Below are positions 32,806 through 42,900 of a DNA stretch of 64,000 nt, piece by piece; the stretch's first letter is position 1, and every line of letters begins with the position of its first letter. A model generated the notes under the pieces. That model searched no databases and was not told the DNA's origin. It was given only the letters and a program-made list of their open reading frames with translations. The stretch comes from Pristionchus mayeri. Lineage: Eukaryota > Nematoda > Chromadorea > Rhabditida > Neodiplogasteridae. Location: positions 14,136,001 to 14,200,000 of the forward strand of contig BTRK01000001.1 in the NCBI GenBank assembly GCA_036245805.1. The letters run 5' to 3'. A program made the translations under genes and the position numbers.

Positions 32806-35373
32806 TCAAGTGGCGATCGTTTTGGTCTCATTCTTTGGTGCTAGCGTAGTCTTGGCTGCTGCGGGCTTCTGTCCGCCACCTTCAGCTGGTTTCGGCTTCT
32901 TTGTCGGCTTTCCAGCAGCGGGAGTCACTGCTCCGGTATCCTTTTCGGGACCTTTGCCACCACCCTTTTCGGGTTTAACAGCCCCGGGAGTCTCTGCTCC
33001 GGTATCCTCATCGGCTCCTCCTTTGCTTCCATGTGTACCATCCTCTCCGGGCTGAACAGCCCCAGGAGTCTCTGCTCCGGTATCCTCATCGGCTCCTCCT
33101 TTGCCTCCAGGCGCACCATCCGCTTCGGGCTTTTCAGCACCAGGTGTCTCTGCTCCGGTATCCTCTTCGGCTCCTCCTTTGGTTCCATGTGCACCACCCT
33201 CTTCGGGCTTAACAGCGCCAGGAGTCTCTGCTCCGGTATCCTTTTCGGGTCCTTTGCCACCATCCTCTCCGGGCTTTCCAGCACCAGGGGTCTCTGCTCC
33301 GATATCCTCTTCGGCTTTATTCTCTTCAATCTTCTTTCTAAATTCAGGGGGCATACTATCTACTGATATATTATTAATGGGTGGGAAAACTGGCAAGGTA
33401 TAATTGGGCTTGCGCGTAGTGGGCAGCAGCGTAGTGGTCGTAGTGGTCGTAGTGGTCGTTTCCGGCTGCTCCTCAGTGGTAGCATTCGGCTTGCTGATCG
33501 TGACCTCCTTCTCATCCTCCTCCTCCGACTCTTCAGCATCCCCGGCTCCACCCGCAGCAGCAGTGGAACCGGCTGCAGCTGCTGCAGCTGTCTCCTCGGT
33601 CGCATTGGCTGGTTTGGCTGGTGCTTCAGTCGTCGGCGCGGCTTCCGGAGTGGTCGTGGTGGTGGTGGTGGTGTGGTTGGCGGGGCGCGGGTGTACGGTA
33701 GTCGAAAGAAGAGTGGCAATCGTCGTCGTTGCTGCTGCTGCGCTCTTTTTCCCCGCAGCGTCGCCGCCACTTTCGTCGTCGGAGGAGGAGACACTGAAAA
33801 GTGAGGGTTGATCTTTGATCTTAGATCTCGGGCTGTCCGTTAGAAGCCCAGATCGACACTCATGACTGTTCCTAAAGTGCAGGGCAGTAAATGCTGGAAT
33901 GAAACTGCATCCAGAGATGCGTGTCTGCGAACGACGTGGAAGGAAAGGGTGGCACTTCTTTCCACAGTCATTCAACCCCTAGCCGATCTGGGCTTCACAA
34001 TCCCCCCCCCCCCACCGATCTTTAATCTTTGCTCCGGAGCAACTCACCTCTTGATCAGGATCCAGGCGCCGACAGCGATCACCACTGAATTACGTTTTTT
34101 TTAAAATTATTATTTTTTTTATTTTCGAAAATCGGAAAATTACCCAGAACGAGCACGGCAACGATGACGATGGACAGCTTGCAGCCCAGTCCCCACGGCT
34201 CCTGAGAGATCACAGATCAGAACTCAGAGATCAAAGATCACAACACAGAGATCAAAGATCAGAACAGATAGATTAAGGATCAGGCACAGGGATGGTCAGC
34301 CCTCATGAAGATCAAGGTTCAGCGACCTTTTTCCTCCCCTTCTCTCTCTTCTTGTTGAGTGGCTGCCGCTCGCTCCTCGATTTAGCCTGGAATAAAGTAT
34401 GTCGTCGATAGCCTACAGTATCGCCATAGTTCTGGATACAGTACCCTACCGTATACCTCACAGCTCTTCTCGCTCTGCGGCTCGTCGTTCTCGCTCTCCA
34501 TCTCCGACGATGATCCCGACTTCTTCTTGTCCGGCTTCTCGCCCCGCTTCGTGCGCCGCTTCTTCTGCAATCGATAGTGTGACCTACCGTAGCCCTACCG
34601 TACCCCAGCATCCGATGTTACAGTACTCCTAGATGCCGTTTCCTAGCATCCTCTCCTACAGTACACCCAGATACCTTATCCCAGCATCAACCCTGCTAGA
34701 ATTACGGTAGTCACATCTACGATATCCTGATTTTGCTGATCCGGTGAAATGAGATACCCAACTCAGCGTTCGCCTGGATACGGTATAACACACCACAAAA
34801 ACAGTACTCTTTATTATGCACATCCCAAGGAACGAGATCAATACCGTAGCCCGCCCAACAGTACCCCCGCTACCGTATACCTCCTTAACCAGTCCTACAG
34901 TAATCCCCCTCTACCGTATACCTCCGAGTACAGATCGATGCAGTCATCGTCCCGGATCGGCTGCACCTTCTTCTTCTGCGATGGCGTCAGTCTCGGCGGG
35001 GGCGGGGGCGGCGGAGGAGGCGGAGGCACGACTGCAGTTCAATTTTTGACAGGGCGACCCTTCGGAGAAGACACCACGAAGGTACGCCACGCAACGCACT
35101 CGTTCCGCCCTCCGGCCCGATGCCGATGCCCTCGTAGAGATCGTCCGGTGGCGCGTCTTCGGCTGCAATGATGACGTCATCACTTTTTTCTTGTTAAAAA
35201 ATCGACGGGGCGACTTTAGGAATTTGCAGGACGGCTGCACTCACGCGGCGGTGGCGGAGGAGGCACGCCGGCCATGCCGATCGGCTCGTACGTGTTGTCG
35301 CCCTTAGCGTGGTGTGGTCAGGTTACGGTAAATCGAGTGCTTCGAGAAATCGAGGAATGGGAAAACACACCAT
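32806..35373 (-). CDS. Single-pass membrane protein with polyproline N-terminus and mucin-like repeats, 494 aa
   Basis: Minus-strand exons: 35371-35373 (ATG only), 35245-35302, 35100-35162, 34922-35031, 34457-34564, 34327-34386, 34144-34201, 34048-34084, 32806-33793; total 1485 nt in phase. Order: MGDNTYEPIG, two polyproline runs, a conserved QPIRDDDCIDLYSE box, a strongly basic stretch (KKRRTKRGEKPDKKKS ... NKKREKGRKK), a hydrophobic span (LSIVIVAVLVLVVIAVGAW), then an acidic/Thr-rich tail. Basic residues before the span and six N-x-S/T sites after it (NHT, NAT twice, NYT, NIS, NET) predict N-in, C-out. The tail carries six imperfect repeats of 22-26 residues with the core EDTGAETPGA. Polyproline could bind profilin, EVH1 or SH3 domains (inference). 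It is paralogous to the divergent gene at 35692. The function is not known to me. Confidence 0.82.
32900..33330. repeat. Coding minisatellite, six units
   Basis: Units of about 66 or 78 bp encode the GAETPGA repeats of the membrane protein. TCTCTGCTCCGGTATCCT recurs on the plus strand in nearly every unit. Confidence 0.9.
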
Positions 35374-35691
35374 AGCAATCGTCCACCTCTCTGCGCGAGC
35401 GCTCGAGTCCGAAATGAACGAAGAGTGCAGGAGGAGGATTCAAATAGGGCGATTTATTGAATTGCAGTGCCCTCTCCAAAATCAATTATGTCTCCACCTA
35501 TGCCTTTATTCGAATATGGCGCACAATGGAGGCTGATGGGTATAAAACCCACCTCCCGCCTTCTCCAATTCATTTGGCGAGTTTCTCCAGTCAACAAGTG
35601 GCCAGTTCTCGATCGCCAACTGAGGTCCCCTCGTCGACCTACCGTACCTCGCCGTCACAATTGTCTAACACTGAAACCGTAACGATCCCTA
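35374..35691. promoter_or_regulatory. Divergent promoter region of the paralogue pair
   Basis: 318 bp separate the two start codons, which read outward. Both genes have a first exon whose only coding part is the ATG (ATG|GTGTGT on minus, ATG|GTGAGT on plus). No TATA box is certain; a TATAAA lies at about 35541-35546 on plus. Confidence 0.55.
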
Positions 35692-38600
35692 ATGGTGAGT
35701 ACCCTTCTACCGTACCCCTTCAGCAGTTCCCCACTTACAGTATCCTACAGTATTCGTTTAGGGAGATAACAACTACGAGTCGCTAGGCAATTTCGATGCC
35801 GGGGGAGCCCCGCCGCCCCCTCCGCCTCCCGGAGGTGGCGGAGCTGACAAAATGTACGAAGGACTGGGCGGACCCGGACCCGACGCCGGACCCGGAACCG
35901 GTGAGAAGCTGGCCCCGACCCAGCCTACAGTACCCTAGTTGCCGTAACCCACAGGGATACCGTACACTCGTTACAGTAACCTAACTGAGATACAGTACCC
36001 CAGTTGCAGTAACCAACAGGGATACCACCGTATTCTGGTTACAGTAACCCAACTAAGATACAGTACCCTGGTTACAATACCCCCAAAGAGATACCGTACC
36101 CTGTTTACAGTACCCCCGCCTCCGCCCCCACCGCCGCCGCCTCCGAAGATGACGCAGTCTGAGAAGCGAGCCGCACAACCGATCCGAGACGACGACGGGG
36201 TCGACCTGGACTCGGAGGTACAGTATCGACCATAAGTCAGCGTCCAAAACTTCCGAGCTCTGTAATTTTTTAACCAGATGTACACTCTGGCTGAAATTTT
36301 AAATTTAGATATGAAATTCATCGGGGAATAAGGTGAGCTTATTGAGACCTCTTCAAAATTTTTAGCTCTTGCATAGTGATGACCCAATCACAATACACTT
36401 TTTTGAAATGGATTATTTCCTCGGATAAATTTTTCGTGCTTGCCGAACTTTCTGAGGGTTGAGAGGTGTCATAGGACTACTCAAAAAACAATTTTCAAGT
36501 TGCTGCGACTTCGCTTCTTTTTGCTGCAGACGCTGCAATTTGGAGGCTGCAAATTTATAACTCAGCTTCTAGACAAGCTAGAGACTCGTGCAAAGCATGA
36601 AAATTATCCTTACTATGATCCAAGATGATCCTGAAAGGTTGGTATTGATCGCACATCATTTGCATTCATGGCGCACAAAAGTCACTTTTTTGGATGGCCC
36701 AACTTTGGCCACTTACCATCTCAAGGAGGAATTTGTATAAAATGTGGTTCCTGCACAGTAAGGCTCAAAAACCATCAAAGAAACTATTCCCACCTTTTGG
36801 TGTGGTTAGTTTCACTTTCCGGACAGTGCCGTTCTCTAAAAGAGCGCGCGGTGCTCAAAGAACGCGTGCGTTTCTGTTCACACCGCTCCCTCTCCTCTCT
36901 CTCTTCGTGTAGGGAAATAACGTGCGCGCTCGAGGAGCGCGCGTCCGCAAATCGAATGCCACGGGCCGGAAAGTGAAACTAACCACACCAAAAGGTGGGA
37001 ATAGTTTCTTTGATGGTTTTTGAGCCTTACTGTGCAGGAACCACATTTTATACAAATTCGTCCTTGAGATGGTAAGTGGCCAAAGTTGGGCCATCCGAAA
37101 AAGTGACTTTTGTGCGCCATGAATGCAAATGATGTGCGATCAATACTAACCTTTCAGGATCATCTTGGATCATAGTAAGGATCATTTTCATGCTTTGCAC
37201 GAGTCTCTAGCTTGTCTAGAAGCTGAGTTATAAATTTGCAGCCTCCAAATTGCAGCGTCTGCAGCAAAAAGGAGCGAAGTCGCAGCAACTTGAAAATTGT
37301 TTTTTGAGTAGTCCTATGACACCTCTCAACCCTCAGAAAATTCGGTAAGCACGAAAAATTTATCCGAGGAAATAATCCATTTCAAAAAAGTGTATTGTGA
37401 TTGGGTCATCACTATGCAAGAGCTAGAAATTTTGAAGAGGTCTCAATAAGCTCACCTTATTCCCCGATGAATTTCCTTTAAAATTTCAGCCGAAGTGTAC
37501 ATCTGGTTAAAAAATTACAGAGCTCGGAAGTTTTGGACGCTGACTTATGGTCGATACTGTATACTGTAGGGTACTGTAGACCAAGGTTACTGTATCTCGG
37601 TACGGTATCGGGTACGGTGGAGGGTACTATGGTAGCACCGGCGCAGTGGCACGGTGCGGGATACTATAGCACGTTGAAGGGTGGGTACGGCACAACTTAC
37701 GGTATCACTGTTGGGATAATGTGGTACGGCAATGTGGTATTGTGACACGGTATTGAGATAGTATGGTACGGTATAGGGGTAGCATTGGGGCATATTGAGG
37801 TATTGGCATCAAGCTCACAATCAACAATTCACGCAAGTCCTGTTTTTTCAGAAGCGAAAGCCTACAAAGAGAGGCAAGAAGGGAAAGAAAAAAGTGGAGG
37901 AGGACGGCGAGTCAGCAATGGGTGCTCCGGAGGTAATGAAGCACACCACCCTAAATATAAGCAATCGATGTACCGTATTCCAGGAAGGCACCACCAAGGG
38001 ATCCAAGGCGAAGTCTGAGGGCAACAGCTCGAAGGTACCGTAACCTACCGTAGTGTTCAATGACTATTGATTGTTTAGAAAACCAAGAAGAAGAAGAAGA
38101 AGAAGGGAGGACTGGGGCTGATCGCCAAGATCATAATCGCCGTCATCATCATTTTGATTATTGGTACGTTTGCAAGACGGATACAGTACTCAAAGGCTAC
38201 AGTACTCCATCGATCAACATGACCCCATTACAGCCGGAATCATTGGCGGTGCGGCCGTCGCAACTGGAGCACTGGGCGGAGGGTGAGTCTATCTATCGCA
38301 TACTGTAGGTGTAAGGATACTGTAACGAGGCTCAGGATTACCGATTGATTTTATATCGAAAGCACTTTTTTTGCAGAAACGTGGACACTGGCGCCCAGCA
38401 CGGAGGGAAGTCGGACACGACACCAGTTACGCCGAAGCCATCGAACGCAACAACAAGTGCGACGACTACCACACCCAAACCAACGACTACCACAGACGCA
38501 CCAACAACGACTTCTACCACAGACGCACCAACAACGACTTCTACCACAGACGCACCAACAACGACTTCTACCACACCAGACCCAACGACCACTAGTACAA

Positions 38601-39363
38601 CGCCGGCTCCACCAGGAGGCGGAGGAGGTGGAGCACAACCACCACAACCAGTCGGCGGCACCACACAGAATCCCGACGGAGGAGCCGGTGACACCACCCC
38701 GAATCTCGTCGTTGCCACCGTCAGCGAGGACGAAGACACGCAAGACGACGGCAACGATGACGATGACGACGTAAGCGTCGACGACGGAACTACGGTAGGA
38801 GCCGCTGCGGCCACCAACAACAACAACAACCCGCCACCCCAGGGAGGAGGAGGTGGAACACTACTGCCACCACCAGCCGGCGACACCGGCAGCGGAGGAG
38901 GCGGAGGAAGTGGAACCCGAACCGGCTCAGGTATGTGATGGGGGTACTGTAGTGAAGAGCAGAGATGCGGAATGGTGTACGAAATGAACTCTAATTATTC
39001 CAGGAACCCCAATGGGAGGAGGAGGCGGAGGAAGTGGAGTAACTGGAGTACCACAACTACCACCCGGAGGAGGAGGACCCGCATCCAACGCAGGTTTGTG
39101 GAGAGAGGGGCTGTACTGTAGGTGGAGGAGCTCACCGACCCAGGAAGTATTCGATGGGTTACTGTGGAATGGAGTACGAAATGAAACCAATTATTCCAGG
39201 AACCCCACCCGGCGGAGGAGGCGGAGGATCAGCCCAACCCGACGCAGGAGGTATGTGATGGGGGTACTGTAGTGGCAGGGCTGCGGAATGGAGTACGAAA
39301 TGTGTTGTTACAGTAGCCACACCCGGCGGAGGAGGCGGAGGTACTGGAGGAGGCGGAGCTTGA
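35692..39363 (+). CDS. Single-pass membrane protein paralogue with Thr/Gly-rich outer tail, 419 aa
   Basis: Exons: 35692-35694 (ATG only), 35762-35900, 36111-36217, 37852-37932, 37984-38034, 38079-38163, 38234-38282, 38377-38930, 39004-39093, 39200-39250, 39314-39363; total 1260 nt in phase. It shares with its divergent neighbour the GDNNYESLG start, a polyproline run, the QPIRDDDGVDLDSE box, a Lys-rich stretch (KRKPTKRGKKGKKK, TKKKKKKKGG) and a membrane span (LIAKIIIAVIIILII). The outer part differs: short repeats of TTDAPTTTS, an acidic run, and several Gly-rich blocks each starting G-T-P. This fits an O-glycosylated mucin-like ectodomain. Intron 3 holds a 1.34-kb foldback element whose left end forms part of the 5' splice site. 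The small C-terminal exons carry near-identical GGCGGAGGAGGCGGAGG stretches, so exon duplication is likely. Confidence 0.82.
36221..37559. mobile_element. Long foldback element, 1339 bp, TA target
   Basis: Two arms of about 600 bp (36221-36822 and 36966-37559) are inverted and nearly identical. The ends are CAGTATCGACCATAAG / CTTATGGTCGATACTG, flanked by TA at 36219-36220 and 37560-37561. The central 140 bp holds CTCTCTC/GCGCGC hairpin sequence. There is no long coding frame. The TA target suggests Tc1/mariner-type mobilisation. Confidence 0.95.
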
Positions 39364-39944
39364 GGAGCCCCACCCGACGGAGGAAGTGGACCCAGTGTAT
39401 CCACATCATGAATAAAGTAGTTGTTGGAAAGCTTGTCTATCCCATCCCAAAGTCTCGCTAATTATTGGTTCTCGGAAAAAATAGTAATGGGATTATGTCA
39501 ATAAAACGCCATACGATTTGTTGTAACGAGACATAAAAATAGATTAGATTAAAAAATTATTTACAAAAATAGAAAAAATACAATAGGAGAGCCAGCGAAA
39601 ACGAGCTTCAATTGTTTTTGAAGGGGCGGGGCCAGTGAAGTTAGGCGTCTCACACTTTCTCACTCTGTCTGCCGCGCACTTGTTTACCGGAGGGTTGAAG
39701 CTCGCGCGTTTTCTGATGACGTTTTTCAGCCTGTTCCTGCAAAGTCGATATTAGCATCTTCACTTTTTAATTTTTTTCGATTCATCAATGTTATTTTTGC
39801 TTGTCGCTGCCTCACCATGACGTACGCTTTGAGACGGATTTCTGTATCGAATGTTTAGAATTGTTTCGCGTTTTTCTTTCGATTTTCGATCTCTAATCCG
39901 GATTAATCCGTGACCTACGCTTGCTTCAGGCTCTGGCTGCGGCC
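39364..39944. other. Intergenic: 3' flank and zinc-ribbon copy 1 upstream region
   Basis: AATAAA at 39411-39416 is a good poly(A) signal for the membrane-protein gene. From about 39572 the sequence is duplicated at about 50333, so the left edge of the tandem duplication lies here. A GCTTGCTTCAG acceptor at 39920-39930 precedes the zinc-ribbon start codon and could be a trans-splice site. Confidence 0.6.
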
Positions 39945-42900
39945 ATGTCCACAATCGCCGAGCTGATGGAGCTGGCTGAAATTCCCATGATGGACGACTA
40001 TGGAGCCGTCGTCCCGCCGCTCCACACCGGCACTCGGTATGATGATTCCATTATTGATGTTTTTGTTTCCCATATCGTTAAAGTACCTTCTCACGGCGTT
40101 TTAGTGAAATGCAAAATCTGGGAAAAAACAGATAAAATCAATTTTCGTGTGGCTCCTGTAGCGAATTCAGTGCCTACAAAACTGCGTGGTATACGATTAT
40201 CGAGTGGCTCCTTGTTTTGTTTACTTTTTTCAATCAATTGCAATGATTCAAGTAATCCGTTTTCGGCACATTCCTACTTCCGTACTAGGCTCCACCGCTC
40301 CGCACCTCCCTCATCTTACGATTGCTTAGGGTCTGGCTTCGCCTACTTAGGCACAGGTTTTACTTGCTTAATGATCGGCTTAGACTGGTTAGGCTTAGGT
40401 TTTGTCAACTTAAGGCTTAGGCTTAGGCTTAGGCTCGACAAGTGGGCGGGGGCAGGAGGGCGGTGCCTAGTACTGAAGTAGGAAAGTTCCCCGTTTTCGG
40501 GTGATAAGACAACTCGGAAAAACATTTCGGAAAACGACATCTCGGAAATTCCATTTCGGAAAAGGACATCTCGGAAACTTTGCACTGAAAATCCACTTTC
40601 GCGCAATTTTCTTGTTATTATCAGATACTTCTACTTGATTTACATTGCAATTGATAAAAACAAAAGCAGAAATAATATTTTAATCAGGAGAAAATAGCTT
40701 CGAAAGTCATGTGCGCGCTCTTGAAATATTGCGAAATCTTTCCGAGATGTCCTTTTCCGAAATGGAATTTCCGAGATGTCCTTTTCCGAGATGGAATTTC
40801 CGAAACGTCTTTTTTCGAAATGTCATTTTCCGAAATGTTTTTTCCGAGATGTCTTATCACCCGTTTTCGTTGCAGGAACCACTTAGTCGTCAAGAACGAG
40901 CTGGGCCTGGAGGACATAGAGGAGGAGGAGGGCGAGCGAAAGAAGCTGCTTGACAGCATCTTCCAGAGCGCAGCAAGCGTGAGTGCTATCGGCATTACGT
41001 CGGATGGGAACTATGACATCATTCTGCCTTTGATATATGAAAGGCGGGATGTCGTCATAGTTCTCATCCGACCTAGCGCGCCGTGCTTTCTCTGACCAGG
41101 CGCATTACGGTTCCACCAATAATATTATCCAAAATTTGTCTTGTCGCCACTTGTTCCCTACACCACTTTTTTCGAGTGCTTTTTCCCGTTACGGAAAAGT
41201 ATGTTTCATCTCATGCAATCACCCTTCGGGACCTACTGTGCCTACTGTGTCAGGGAAACTCGCTCTCTCTTTCAGGAAATCTCGCAGCAGCCCGTGCAGC
41301 ACCTGCAGCAACCTCAGCAGCCGCAGCAGGACCCCTCGATGGTGCCTCTGGCGGGCGTGGACACGTCGTACGCGCCCCGTCCACTCGTCTCGCCGCCCTC
41401 CCATCTCCAGTTATTGAATCGACGGGCGGGAAAAAAGATATATTGTGCAACTCTACATCGCCGGGTAACAATTAGGGATAACAAAGCGGCAATCCGCATG
41501 TTAGATTAAAAAAAAGGTTTGTCAGAACTCCAGAACAGTGGTGGGCTTCAAATATGGCTTTTATCGGGTGGGTCACAAATTGGGAGGGTCCGGGGGGTCG
41601 CAAGGCTGGGGTCTCGGGGGGGTCGCTCTAGAGGTTCGTCGCTGTGACGTCAATGTGACGACCCGGGGGGTCGCTTACCCCCCTCCCCCCGGGTCAACCG
41701 GAGGGTCGCAACCGCAACCCCCCCCCCCCCCCCCCCCCCCGGTCTTGCAGAGGGTCGCAAAGCAAAGTTGATAACAAAAATTTTTTTGTCATATTTCTTA
41801 GCCCATCACTGCTCCAGAATCCACGCTCGAAAATAATACCTAATATGAGAAACTGTATATCACGTTGACACATTTGTTCGTGATATCGAACAGGAAAGTG
41901 TTCACTATCTCACTTGCAACTTGCAATCAAGTAAAGGGTGATCAAAAACCTGAAACAATACTCATCGTTAAATATTCTAATAAATTGTTTTTGAAAATAT
42001 ATAATGAATTTTGCAGATGGACGAGTATACACGTGCGGGCTTCTTCGGCCGCAAGTTCATCGGGCCTATGCCAGGTACGGAAATGGCAATGAGCTCGATC
42101 TCTCCATTGCACACACTTTCTCGCCGGGCAGTGATACGAGAGAGCGTGTAATACGAGGGGAGTCCGACGAAAATGGACTATGTTATCCTCATTGAGATTG
42201 TCTATTTTTTGGCACTGTTATGGACCATTTATGGTCGCAAAAAGCTGAGGGGTCACTCTCTTCATTTCCCGAACTCTCTCACCGGTCAACCGGTCGAGAG
42301 ATTTCGGGAAATGAAGAGAGTGACCCCCTCAGCTTTTTGCGACCTTAAATGGTCCATTATGCAAATATTTTTTCCCGTGCTTCGAATTGACCGGCGGATT
42401 GGGCTTTTCTGCACACACCTTATCCGCGTAGCATTGTGATTGAGAGTGATCAGAGCGACGATTTCGTTTCCTATTTATTAGCTATGCTCGCCACTCTAAC
42501 AATCTCACACCTTTTGGTTTTTATTGCATTGAGCAACCGGGTAAAATGGAAGTGTCGTTAATTCATTTTTCCAAGACTTGTGTTATGTGTGAAACTTCAA
42601 GCTGTCGTGGACGGAAACTGAAAGAAGAGAGATGCCAAGACAAAAAATTTTGTTGGACACTTGCCGGATTTCTAGAATGACTTTCTAGTGCGTAATATAC
42701 AAAAAATAAAAGGTAAAGGTACATCCCGTCTTCGAGACTGGGCTCGCGGGAGAACACTGCTAGGCCAGTGTCAATTTGGGCAGATTCAGTCCGGAGTGCC
42801 CACCTTTCGCCAGACCTATTTACCTGCGTGATCTAGCCACGACTACCAATTCCCCGTCCCCAATGGGTAGGCGCCTTGGTGAGACGGAGACGGTGTCACG

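Noticed and set aside
33404..33811. Plus-strand frame of 135 aa with Val/Ala runs
   Set aside because: An antisense shadow of the Thr/Ala-rich exon of the minus-strand membrane protein; homopolymeric composition and no splice partners.
36668..37120. Two opposite frames with nearly the same protein (MAHKSHFFGWPNFG)
   Set aside because: They arise because the arms of the foldback are inverted copies; no transposase-like motif.
38338..38886. Minus-strand frame of 182 aa (Val/Gly-rich)
   Set aside because: An antisense shadow of the Thr/Gly-rich exon 38377-38930.
40326..40440. Chromosome end (telomere)
   Set aside because: Only a few TTAGGC units lie inside a bounded inverted-repeat element, with genes on both sides.
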